Of a stretch of DNA of 64,000 bases, positions 46,246-53,878 are shown piece by piece. The notes under the pieces were generated by a model. It had not been told where the DNA came from, ran no database searches, and worked only from the letters and a program-made list of their open reading frames with translations. This DNA comes from Leeia oryzae DSM 17879 (GTDB lineage Bacteria > Pseudomonadota > Gammaproteobacteria > Burkholderiales > Leeiaceae): positions 62,001-126,000 of the forward strand of contig NZ_AQXU01000023.1 in NCBI RefSeq assembly GCF_000376945.1, written 5' to 3'. Both the position numbers and the translations under genes were made by a program. Position 1 is the stretch's first letter, and each line of letters opens with the position of its first letter.

Positions 46246-47475
46246 CTATGCGGCTTCTGTGGTTTCCCTGATCAGTTTGTCCCGGTTTCTAAGGGCAGGG
46301 AACAAATACATCCAGGTACTCACAATCAGCAATGTTCCGATTCCGCCCAATACAACCGCCGGTATGGGGCCAAACCAGGCTGCTGTCAATCCGGACTCAA
46401 ACTCACCCAGTTCATTGGATGTACCGATAAAAATGGCATTGACCGCGCTGACACGGCCACGCATTTCGTCCGGTGTTTCCAGTTGCACCAACGTGGTACG
46501 GACCACCACGCTGATCATGTCGGACGCGCCAAGCCCAACCAGTGCCAGGTAAGAAACCGGGAACCAGCTGGAAAGACCGAACGCGATGGTACAAAGCCCA
46601 AATACAGCCACGGCGTAGAACATCTTCTTACCAACCCGTTTTTGCAGTGGATGCTTGGCCAGATACAGTGACATCAGCAACGCGCCAACGGCAGGTGCCG
46701 ACCTTAGCAGACCTAGCCCCCATGGTCCTGTGTGCAGGATATCCTTGGCAAAAATGGGGAGCAGGGCCGTTGCACCACCCAGCAAAACCGAAAACAGATC
46801 CAGCGAGATAGCCCCCAGAATGACTGGTCGCTGACGGATAAAGGCAATCCCGCCCAGAATGGCTTCTACGGTCACTTTACGGGTGGCATGCACAATCGCC
46901 GTCATGGTCTGCATGCGGAAGATCAGGAACGAGGCACTCAGGTAACAAAAGGCGCTCAATCCGTACACCCAGTCTGCACCGATTGCATATAGGAAACCAC
47001 CCATGGCTGGACCGCCAATCACGGCGACTTCGCGCCCGGCACTACTGAGCGCCATGGCCTGGGGGTAATGCTCCGGGGTGACCAGGTTTGGCAACATGGA
47101 TTGGGTTGCAGGAAATTCAAACGCTCTTGCCGTACCAAGCAAGCTAGCGGCGGCATATAGCCAATATTCATTTAGCGAATTGCTGTGGGTGCCGATCGCA
47201 ATCAGTGCAATGGCCAAGCCTTCAATCAACTGGCAGATGAACACAATCCGTTTGCGATCAAAATGATCGACAAAGAAACCGGCTGGTAACGTAAACACCA
47301 GTTGTGGCAGAAATTGCGCAAGCCCCATGAGGCCGAGGCTCATCGGACTACCGGTAAGATAATAAATCTGCCAACCCATGGCGACGACCACCATTTGGCG
47401 GGCGATAGTCGACAGGATTTGTGCAGACCAGAATTTGCGATAATTGGTGTATTGCTTGAGTAAGTGCAACAGCAT
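46246..47475 (-). CDS. MFS transporter (MFS_3/EntS-like)
   Basis: A 409-residue inner-membrane protein with about twelve hydrophobic segments. The first loop carries GFFVDHFDRKRIVF, a motif A variant typical of the EntS-like MFS group, and RGRVSAVNAIFIGTSNELGEFESG in the second half is highly characteristic of it. Some members export siderophores or drugs, but many are uncharacterised, and no siderophore gene is nearby. ATG at 47475 is preferred; TTG at 47493 would add six residues. Neither has a clear Shine-Dalgarno. It is 74 bases downstream of the UDG gene on the same strand. Confidence 0.88.
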   Translation of the reverse strand: MLLHLLKQYTNYRKFWSAQILSTIARQMVVVAMGWQIYYLTGSPMSLGLMGLAQFLPQLVFTLPAGFFVDHFDRKRIVFICQLIEGLAIALIAIGTHSNSLNEYWLYAAASLLGTARAFEFPATQSMLPNLVTPEHYPQAMALSSAGREVAVIGGPAMGGFLYAIGADWVYGLSAFCYLSASFLIFRMQTMTAIVHATRKVTVEAILGGIAFIRQRPVILGAISLDLFSVLLGGATALLPIFAKDILHTGPWGLGLLRSAPAVGALLMSLYLAKHPLQKRVGKKMFYAVAVFGLCTIAFGLSSWFPVSYLALVGLGASDMISVVVRTTLVQLETPDEMRGRVSAVNAIFIGTSNELGEFESGLTAAWFGPIPAVVLGGIGTLLIVSTWMYLFPALRNRDKLIRETTEAA

Positions 47476-47549
47476 GGGCGGGAAATCCGTCAATGGGTTT
47501 GGAGATAAGCGATATCTCGATCAGGAAGTCAGGGTAATCACAGCCATGA

Positions 47550-48488
47550 TTAGTGCTTGGTTTGCTGTAATGTTTTCATGGCCAGACACAGGTCTTGCCA
47601 TGCTTTGGCTTTGTCCGGCAGGTTACGTAGCAAATACGCCGGATGGTAAGTGACAATCAAAGGGATGCCTTCAACATGATGCACAGTGCCTCGCAGGCTG
47701 GCAAGCGTACTGTCAGTGTTCAGTAGCGTATTGGCAGCAAAACGTCCCAAGGCCACCAGAATCTTTGGTTGTACCAAGGCTATTTGCCGGGTCAGGAAAT
47801 GCCTGCATGCGGCGACTTCAGCAGGCTGCGGGTCCCGGTTGCCTGGTGGGCGGCATTTTAAAACATTGCCGATATAGACATTGTCGCCGCGTTTTAGCTG
47901 CATGGCTGCCAGCATGTTATCCAGCAACTTGCCGGCGGTACCCACAAACGGTTCGCCAAGGCGATCTTCTTCTGCTCCCGGCGCTTCGCCAATAAACATC
48001 CATTCGGCTTGTACATCACCAATACCCGGGACCGCCTGTGTTCTGCTGTCACACAATGTACAAGCCCGGCACTGGTGGATTTCTCGCGTCAGGTCATCCC
48101 AATTGTCATTGGCGGGAGTAACAGGCTTTGTCACCAAAGAAACTGGGGCAGGCGCTTCCGCCTGGACCGGTGGCTGTTGCGCTTCCGGTAGTGCTACATG
48201 GGTAGCGGGTTTTTCAGGTGCATGCCGCAACGAAGAACTGCCGCCTCTGGCTGCTGCCAATGCAGCCGCCAGGCCAGCTTTGGCACTGGCACTGATGACC
48301 GGTTTGGCCGCGGGCGTTTCAACATCTGGCGTGCTTTCTGTAAAGCCAAATGGACTGGCGACATGTACTGATGCTATGGATGGTTCATGGCTCGCAGCAG
48401 GTTCGCTCAGTGTCACCACCTCGGTTTCCTGATCCTTGGGAACCCATAGCGGCCATAATCCCATGGCCTTCAGCAATTGCTCATCCAT
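47550..48488 (-). CDS. Uracil-DNA glycosylase, family 4 (Fe-S type)
   Basis: A 312-residue protein whose C-terminal 190 residues form a family 4 uracil-DNA glycosylase: GEAPGAEED is the active-site motif, and the iron-sulphur cysteines are in CRACTLC and in CRPPGNRDPQPAEVAAC. TYHPAYLLR is the conserved C-terminal loop. The first about 115 residues are a low-complexity Ala/Pro/Ser-rich region, probably disordered, except for the start MDEQLLKAMGLWPLWV, a short conserved helix. The gene overlaps rimI by eight bases and closes the tsaB-rimI-UDG operon. It is unrelated in motif to ung. Confidence 0.92.
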   Translation of the reverse strand: MDEQLLKAMGLWPLWVPKDQETEVVTLSEPAASHEPSIASVHVASPFGFTESTPDVETPAAKPVISASAKAGLAAALAAARGGSSSLRHAPEKPATHVALPEAQQPPVQAEAPAPVSLVTKPVTPANDNWDDLTREIHQCRACTLCDSRTQAVPGIGDVQAEWMFIGEAPGAEEDRLGEPFVGTAGKLLDNMLAAMQLKRGDNVYIGNVLKCRPPGNRDPQPAEVAACRHFLTRQIALVQPKILVALGRFAANTLLNTDSTLASLRGTVHHVEGIPLIVTYHPAYLLRNLPDKAKAWQDLCLAMKTLQQTKH

Positions 48489-48957
48489 GAGCAGGCTCCA
48501 ACGTCACAAGGTTGTCAGACATAATCAGAGACATGCAAATAGCGTCTTCACGCCCGTTCCGGGCAGGGTAATAGGCTTTTCTCAAACCGGTTTGAACAAA
48601 GCCGCTACGGGTATACAGCTTGATGGCGGCCGCATTGCCTGCCCGAACTTCCAGAAACATGGTCTGGCTTGCATGCTTATCCCGTGCTTCCTGAATGACG
48701 CATTGCATCCAGTGTTTGCCAAATCCCTGGCCTTGGTATTCCGCTGCAATGGCAAAATTCAGCAGATTGGCCTCGTCCAGAACATACTGGACAACGGCAA
48801 GGCCACAGAGCGTATCTCTATCAACCCAGCCATAGACGGCATCATGGTGTTCAAAAGAGCCCAGATACTGAGTGCGCAGCCAAGGCCACTCACTGGCTGC
48901 CGCATCCAGTTCAATCAGGTTATCCAGCCAGCGATCGGTAAGCTTTTGCAGTTTCAT
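48481..48957 (-). CDS. rimI: Ribosomal protein S18-alanine N-acetyltransferase RimI
   Basis: A 158-residue GNAT acetyltransferase. The acetyl-CoA loop is seen as EYQGQGFGKHWM and the C-terminal segment as LEVRAGNAAAIKLYTRSGF followed by YYPARNGREDAICM, which is diagnostic for RimI. It acetylates the N-terminal alanine of ribosomal protein S18. It lies between tsaB (four-base ATGA overlap) and the family 4 UDG gene (eight-base overlap), a conserved arrangement. The ATG at 48957 is set by the overlap. Confidence 0.94.
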   Translation of the reverse strand: MKLQKLTDRWLDNLIELDAAASEWPWLRTQYLGSFEHHDAVYGWVDRDTLCGLAVVQYVLDEANLLNFAIAAEYQGQGFGKHWMQCVIQEARDKHASQTMFLEVRAGNAAAIKLYTRSGFVQTGLRKAYYPARNGREDAICMSLIMSDNLVTLEPAHG

Positions 48958-49652
48958 GAGCCGGTTCGCTCTTTGGTCGTCAGGGCCACTTTGTCTCTCA
49001 GGTAAACTAGCCCCGCTTCATGGGGCAGACAGGTGCGACCTGCTTCATAGGCCTCTACTGCAAGCTCTGCCTGATGGTGCGCATCTGGCAGACGAGCATC
49101 GTCTACTACGTGGCATCGTTCTGTCAGTGGCTCTGGAAACTGCCCTTGGTAGGCTTTGAATCCATTACCAACGGCTTGAATAACGGCTTGAATATTCGTG
49201 AATTCGGCAGAGATGTCCAACATATCCGGATTGGTAAGATGGTCGGCCACCAGATTGGTCAGCTTTCCGTCAATCCGCTGATACAAGCCAGCATAAACCT
49301 GCCCCATCCTGGCATCCAGACACGCCAGAATCGGCTGCTCGCCAGCCACTGATTGCGCCAGGGTTGCCAGCGTAGAGATACCGATCAATGGGCGCTGCAA
49401 GGCAAACCCCAGGCCTTGCGCGATACCGCATCCAATCCGCAGGCCCGTGAATGCGCCAGGCCCAACCGGGTACGAAATGGCGTCCAGCGCAGTTGGCGTC
49501 AGTTGAGCATCTGCAAGGAGCTTTTCGATCAGCGGGATTGTCATTGAGGAATGCTGCTGACCCGCAGTTTCAGTCAAACCGGTCTGAATGCCGTCATTCC
49601 ATAATGAGATGGAGAGTTGTTCTGTAGAGGTATCTATGGCTAGGATTCGCAT
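48954..49652 (-). CDS. tsaB: tRNA threonylcarbamoyladenosine biosynthesis protein TsaB
   Basis: TsaB partners TsaD and TsaE in making the N6-threonylcarbamoyladenosine modification at tRNA position 37. The 232-residue ASKHA-fold protein begins MRILAIDTSTEQLSISLW and has the family motifs QQHSSMTIPLIEKLL, PVGPGAFTGLRIG and GLGFAL, then ACLDARMGQVYAGLY. ATG at 49652 is chosen because it matches the family; a longer in-frame reading to 49955 has no homology-like sequence. It is the first gene of the tsaB-rimI-UDG operon. Confidence 0.95.
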   Translation of the reverse strand: MRILAIDTSTEQLSISLWNDGIQTGLTETAGQQHSSMTIPLIEKLLADAQLTPTALDAISYPVGPGAFTGLRIGCGIAQGLGFALQRPLIGISTLATLAQSVAGEQPILACLDARMGQVYAGLYQRIDGKLTNLVADHLTNPDMLDISAEFTNIQAVIQAVGNGFKAYQGQFPEPLTERCHVVDDARLPDAHHQAELAVEAYEAGRTCLPHEAGLVYLRDKVALTTKERTGS

Positions 49653-49985
49653 GCCGGCATTATACGGGATACTGGCGCACCCCGTAACTGTATGATCTGC
49701 CATTTGTTCAGAGTGAAAAGCCTGGATGGGTTCGTCGCACTTTCCCATACGGAAGACGGCAGATCCACAGGTCGGTAAACAAATCCATGCCGACTTGGGG
49801 CAGGCGAGAGGGGATGTGTTAGCATATTTGATGAATACCAAGTGTGTTGATGACGCAGGCTCTGGCGCAATTTTCAAGAGACCGGTCTGATATGCTATTG
49901 TGCTGAATAATGCATGAGAAACAATGAAAAGATGTAAACGTGTTAATGATCGCACCAGGCGTGTTAACCGTTAAACAGAGAAAAC
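49653..49985. other. Divergent intergenic region between tsaB and radA
   Basis: These 333 bases contain no supported gene. Seen near the radA side are a 10-bp perfect palindrome AGACCGGTCT at 49879-49888 and an extended -10-like element TGCTATTGT at 49892-49900. The tsaB promoter could not be placed. Confidence 0.45.
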
Positions 49986-51338
49986 ATGGCAAAAGCAAAA
50001 TCCATTTATGTATGTACAGAGTGTGGCGGTACCTTGCCAAAATGGCAGGGCCAATGCCCGCACTGCCAGGCCTGGAATACGCTGCAAGAAACCGTGCCGG
50101 AAAGCTCAAGCAGCCGTTTCAAGAGTTTGGCGGCTTCCAGTACCTTGCAATTGCTTGAAGACGTAGAAGCACAGGATGTACCACGGAATCCGACCGGAAT
50201 CAGCGAATTTGACCGCGTACTGGGTGGCGGCTTGGTGGAAGGGGCGGTCATCCTGCTGGGCGGAGACCCGGGTATTGGCAAATCAACCCTGCTGCTGCAG
50301 ACATTGTGCGCTGTGGCAGACAGGATGAAAGTGGTATACGTCAGTGGTGAAGAATCTGCGCAGCAGATTGCCCTGCGCGCCAAACGCCTCACGGTCGCGT
50401 CCAGAGGGGTACAGCTTCTGGCGGAAATTCAGCTGGAAAAAATCATTTCAACGCTGGATGCCCATAAGCCGCAACTCGCGGTCATCGATTCGATTCAGAC
50501 CGTGTATTCTGAAGCCTTGAATTCGGCACCCGGTAGCGTTGCGCAGGTCAGAGAGTGTTCGGCGCAGCTGACCCGTTTTGCCAAGCAGAGCGGTACGACC
50601 CTGATTCTGGTCGGGCATGTGACCAAAGAAGGCGCACTGGCCGGGCCGCGCGTGCTGGAACATATTGTTGATACCGTTCTGTATTTTGAGGGGGATACCC
50701 ACTCGAGTTTCCGCTTGGTACGCGCGTTCAAGAACCGCTTTGGTGCCGTGAATGAACTGGGTGTCTTTGCCATGACCGAAAAGGGGTTAAGAGGGGTGAC
50801 CAACCCTTCTGCCTTGTTTCTTTCCGGGCATGATGAGCCTGTGGCAGGCAGTTGCGTACTGGTAACCCAGGAAGGGACGCGTCCCTTGCTGGTCGAGGTG
50901 CAAGCGCTAGTCGAAGATGCTCACGGGTTTAATCCCAAGCGTCTGGCCAACGGCATGGAACAAAACCGCCTGGCATTGCTGCTGGCGGTATTGCACCGTT
51001 TTACCGGGCTTGGCCTCTTTGATCAGGATATCTTTCTCAATGCGGTGGGCGGGGTAAAAATCAATGAGCCTGCGGCGGATCTTGCGATCCTTGCTGCCAT
51101 TATTTCATCCTTTAAAAACAAACCATTACGGGATAAACTTGTTGTATTTGGCGAGGTTGGCCTTGCGGGTGAAATTCGCCCGATCCAGCGCGGACAAGAG
51201 CGCCTGAAAGAAGCGGCCAAGCTGGGGTTTACCTCTGCCATCGTGCCTGCAGCCAATGCACCAAAGCAGGACATTGCTGGTATTCAGGTCTTTCCGATTT
51301 CGCGGCTTGAGCAAGCATTGGATTATCTGTTTGAATAA
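49986..51338 (+). CDS. radA: DNA repair protein RadA
   Basis: RadA (Sms) is a RecA-like ATPase and branch-migration helicase in recombination. The 450-residue protein has the N-terminal C4 zinc finger (Cys10, 13, 24, 27), Walker A GGDPGIGKST at residues 92-101, the RadA signature FKNRFGAVNELGVF, and a C-terminal Lon-protease-like domain ending LGFTSAIVPAANAPK and FPISRLEQALDYL. The ATG at 49986 starts MAKAKSIYVCTECG, the normal family start. It is divergent from tsaB and 27 bases upstream of the receiver-Hpt gene. Confidence 0.97.
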   Translation: MAKAKSIYVCTECGGTLPKWQGQCPHCQAWNTLQETVPESSSSRFKSLAASSTLQLLEDVEAQDVPRNPTGISEFDRVLGGGLVEGAVILLGGDPGIGKSTLLLQTLCAVADRMKVVYVSGEESAQQIALRAKRLTVASRGVQLLAEIQLEKIISTLDAHKPQLAVIDSIQTVYSEALNSAPGSVAQVRECSAQLTRFAKQSGTTLILVGHVTKEGALAGPRVLEHIVDTVLYFEGDTHSSFRLVRAFKNRFGAVNELGVFAMTEKGLRGVTNPSALFLSGHDEPVAGSCVLVTQEGTRPLLVEVQALVEDAHGFNPKRLANGMEQNRLALLLAVLHRFTGLGLFDQDIFLNAVGGVKINEPAADLAILAAIISSFKNKPLRDKLVVFGEVGLAGEIRPIQRGQERLKEAAKLGFTSAIVPAANAPKQDIAGIQVFPISRLEQALDYLFE

Positions 51339-51365
51339 GTCGAATCAACCCGGAGCCACAATAAA

Positions 51366-52181
51366 ATGAGCGATAAACTGAAGGTATTGGTAGTGGATGA
51401 CAATCCTACCAACCGACAGGTGCTGCTTTTTTTGCTTAAACAGTATCCTTGCGAGACGACCATGGCCGCCAATGGTGCAGAGGCAATAGCGCTTGCAGCC
51501 AAGTCGGCTTTTGATCTGATCATCATGGATTGCCACATGCCTGTGCTTGATGGGCTGGAGGCCAGCAAGGTGATCCGTCAGCATGAAAATGAATCGGGGC
51601 ATCGCAGCCGGATTATTGCACTGACAGCGTATGGCAGTCCGGAAAACCGGGAAGCATGCATGGTTGCCGGTATGGACGATTTCTTTGTCAAACCGGTTAG
51701 CCGGGGCATGGTGCAGCAATGGTTGGACCCCAAGGCCTCAGAGCCTGTTAACCCGCGTCCTGTTCCTGATCAGGAAAATACGCCACATCATCCCGGGGAC
51801 CTGAAAGGTATCGAGCACGCGATACGCCAGCAACTCAAAATCCTGGGGCTGGATTTTCGGACAATCTCAATCGCTGCAACATTATTGGTAGAGCAACTGC
51901 CGGATACATGTGCCCAGTTGCATGGTGCATTTGCGGTACAAGACCGCGAATCGGTACAGAAGATTGCCCATAAATTGAAAGGGACGATCGGTACTTTCAC
52001 TGCGCACCAGCCATTTCAGGCATGCCTTGCGCTGGAAATGTTATCCAAACGTCCGGAAACCGGCTGGTCAGAGCTATCTGTACAATTGGCCGAAATCGAG
52101 CGCTGGCGCGCGGGTTTTATCACGGTACTTGAAAAGATGCTGCAAGAAGCTACTGGGCAGTCTGGTGTTGAAGGCCAATAG
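51366..52181 (+). CDS. Receiver-Hpt phosphotransfer protein
   Basis: A 271-residue cytoplasmic protein with a receiver domain (about residues 5-120; Asp11/Asp12, phosphoacceptor Asp55 in IIMDCHMP, Lys109 in FVKPVS), a Pro-rich linker, and an Hpt domain whose phosphorylatable histidine is His202 (IAHKLKGTIGTF). It has neither a kinase nor an output domain and should relay phosphate between a hybrid kinase and a response regulator. A hybrid kinase without its own Hpt is encoded at 53868-56171. The 3' end overlaps the convergent gluQ gene by 32 bases. Confidence 0.92.
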   Translation: MSDKLKVLVVDDNPTNRQVLLFLLKQYPCETTMAANGAEAIALAAKSAFDLIIMDCHMPVLDGLEASKVIRQHENESGHRSRIIALTAYGSPENREACMVAGMDDFFVKPVSRGMVQQWLDPKASEPVNPRPVPDQENTPHHPGDLKGIEHAIRQQLKILGLDFRTISIAATLLVEQLPDTCAQLHGAFAVQDRESVQKIAHKLKGTIGTFTAHQPFQACLALEMLSKRPETGWSELSVQLAEIERWRAGFITVLEKMLQEATGQSGVEGQ

Positions 52182-53058
52182 TCGCGGACGCTGGAATACG
52201 TGATCTATCCCATCGCGGGATTGCCCAGTTGATGATGTCTTGTAGTGGCCAACGGGCCAATTCTTCCGGCGGTTGCTGTCCAAGCAAATCCAGGGTGAGG
52301 TGCCAGTTTTCTGCGGCTGCCGTCATTTGAATGGGCGCGGCCATGTTTTGTTTGCTTAATTTCTGGCCGTTTTCATTCACAATAACAGGCAAATGACCAT
52401 AGACCGGGTGTGGATAGTCTAAAGCGTCCTGCAATTTTACTTGTCTTGGTGTCGAATGCACCAGATCCATACCTCTGATGACATGGGTTACCCCTGCTAC
52501 AGCATCATCAACCACTACCGCCAACTGATAAGCGAACAGACCATCGGCACGCTGGACAATAAAGTCGCCCAGATCCTGGTTTAAATCATAAGTCTGCTTA
52601 CCCTGAATGAGATCTTCAAACGAGAACGCCTGGTCTGGCAATTGAAAGCGCCATGCACGCACATCTCCGTGCTGGCGGTGACGACAGGTGCCAGGATAAA
52701 CCGGGCCTTCAACGCCTGCATGGGCGATATCCGAAATTTCTTTTCTTGAACAGCTGCAAGGGTAAATTGCACCCAGATTCTTCAGTTGGGTAATGACTTC
52801 GCGATAGTGTTCATATTGCGTGCTCTGATAGACCAGATGACGATCCCACCACAAACCGTAATGTTCCAGCACCCGTAAAATCTCGTCTGTAGCGCCAGGC
52901 ATGATTCTTGGCGGGTCGATGTCTTCGATGCGCACCAGCCATTCACCGCCCAGTTTTTTGGCATCCAGAAAACTGGCGACGGCCGTGAGCAGCGACCCTA
53001 AATGTAGGGGGCCGGTGGGGGATGGCGCAAATCTGCCTACGTAGTTCTGTCTATTCAT
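52150..53058 (-). CDS. gluQ: Glutamyl-Q tRNA(Asp) synthetase
   Basis: GluQRS attaches glutamate to the queuosine base in tRNA-Asp. The 302-residue protein is a truncated glutamyl-tRNA synthetase catalytic core: RFAPSPTGPLHLGSL holds the HIGH-like motif, the zinc-binding set is CSCSRKE with YPGTCRH, and KLSKQN is the KMSKS-like loop. The anticodon-binding domain is absent, as expected. ATG at 53058 gives the family start MNRQNYVGRFAPSPTG; a longer frame to 53139 adds an unlikely Pro-rich segment. Its C-terminal codons overlap the end of the receiver-Hpt gene. Confidence 0.94.
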   Translation of the reverse strand: MNRQNYVGRFAPSPTGPLHLGSLLTAVASFLDAKKLGGEWLVRIEDIDPPRIMPGATDEILRVLEHYGLWWDRHLVYQSTQYEHYREVITQLKNLGAIYPCSCSRKEISDIAHAGVEGPVYPGTCRHRQHGDVRAWRFQLPDQAFSFEDLIQGKQTYDLNQDLGDFIVQRADGLFAYQLAVVVDDAVAGVTHVIRGMDLVHSTPRQVKLQDALDYPHPVYGHLPVIVNENGQKLSKQNMAAPIQMTAAAENWHLTLDLLGQQPPEELARWPLQDIINWAIPRWDRSRIPASATIGLQHQTAQ

Positions 53059-53359
53059 TGCAAGGCCCGTATTTTTTGTACTTAGGGGTGGAGGCTGAAT
53101 AAGAGCGGGTATGGAATGGCGTTTTGGCACACATGCCATTTCAAAGAAGACGAATACTCATGTTTTTTGTTCATATGACGTGAATGCTGGGGCAAATTGC
53201 GTTTTGTATCCAATTTATCCGTGTTTTCCAAATTCGAATGTTGCTAAAATGCGCCTTGACGTCTATGACTAGTACAGGCTGATCAAAATTGGTTTATATG
53301 CTATTACAAATCAATGTATCTGGCACATTAGTTTAGACTTTCACGAGGGAGATTGAGAT
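53059..53359. other. Divergent intergenic region before the SUOX-fold gene
   Basis: These 301 bases hold no supported gene. An extended -10 element TGCTAAAAT at 53242-53250 without a good -35 box may belong to the downstream SUOX-fold/kinase operon, about 110 bases before its start codon. The long leader shows no further structure I can recognise. Confidence 0.45.
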
Positions 53360-53878
53360 ATGCGTACGTTGCTACGCCCGCTTGCAGGCCTGTTCATGAT
53401 GGGTGCCTTATGCACCATGACATCCGCCTTGGCCGACGGATTGGCAAAGCCGACCGGACCTGTTGTCCTGACCATTAGTGGTAAACTGACAAAAACCAAC
53501 ACCGACAAGCAAACGGCAGTATTCGATATGGCCATGCTGAAATCCATCGGCATGAAAACCGTCCAGACCTCAACTACCTGGACCAAAGGCAAGCCAAAGT
53601 TTGAAGGCCCGCTGGCAAGAGATGTGCTGAAGGCCGTGGGTGCTACAGGCAGCAAAACAATTGCTATTGCCCTGAATGATTACAAGGTGGAGATTCCGAC
53701 TGCCGACTTTACTAAGTATGATGTCATTCTGGCCATTACCATGGATGGCAAAACAATGTCTCGGCGTGAGAAGGGTCCGCTATGGATTATCTATCCGCGT
53801 GACCAGTTCCCTGAACTGGTAACACCGGAGGCAGATGCCAAGTTTTTATGGCAGTTAAAAGGGCTGGATGTCAAATAA
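53360..53878 (+). CDS. Periplasmic SUOX-fold (molybdopterin-binding-like) protein without cysteine
   Basis: A 172-residue exported protein: a signal peptide ends near residue 25 (TSALA-DG), and the mature part ([55 protein letters not shown]) matches the small proteins annotated as oxidoreductase molybdopterin-binding. The mature chain has no cysteine, so the thiolate that binds molybdenum in sulphite oxidase is missing and a redox role is doubtful. Its stop overlaps the start of a hybrid histidine kinase by 11 bases, pointing to a sensory or ligand-binding job. GAGGGAGA precedes the ATG. Confidence 0.82.
   Translation: MRTLLRPLAGLFMMGALCTMTSALADGLAKPTGPVVLTISGKLTKTNTDKQTAVFDMAMLKSIGMKTVQTSTTWTKGKPKFEGPLARDVLKAVGATGSKTIAIALNDYKVEIPTADFTKYDVILAITMDGKTMSRREKGPLWIIYPRDQFPELVTPEADAKFLWQLKGLDVK

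Noticed and set aside
49653-49955. Upstream extension of tsaB by about 100 codons
   Set aside because: The family start MRILAIDTS is at 49652 and the extension has no conserved sequence.
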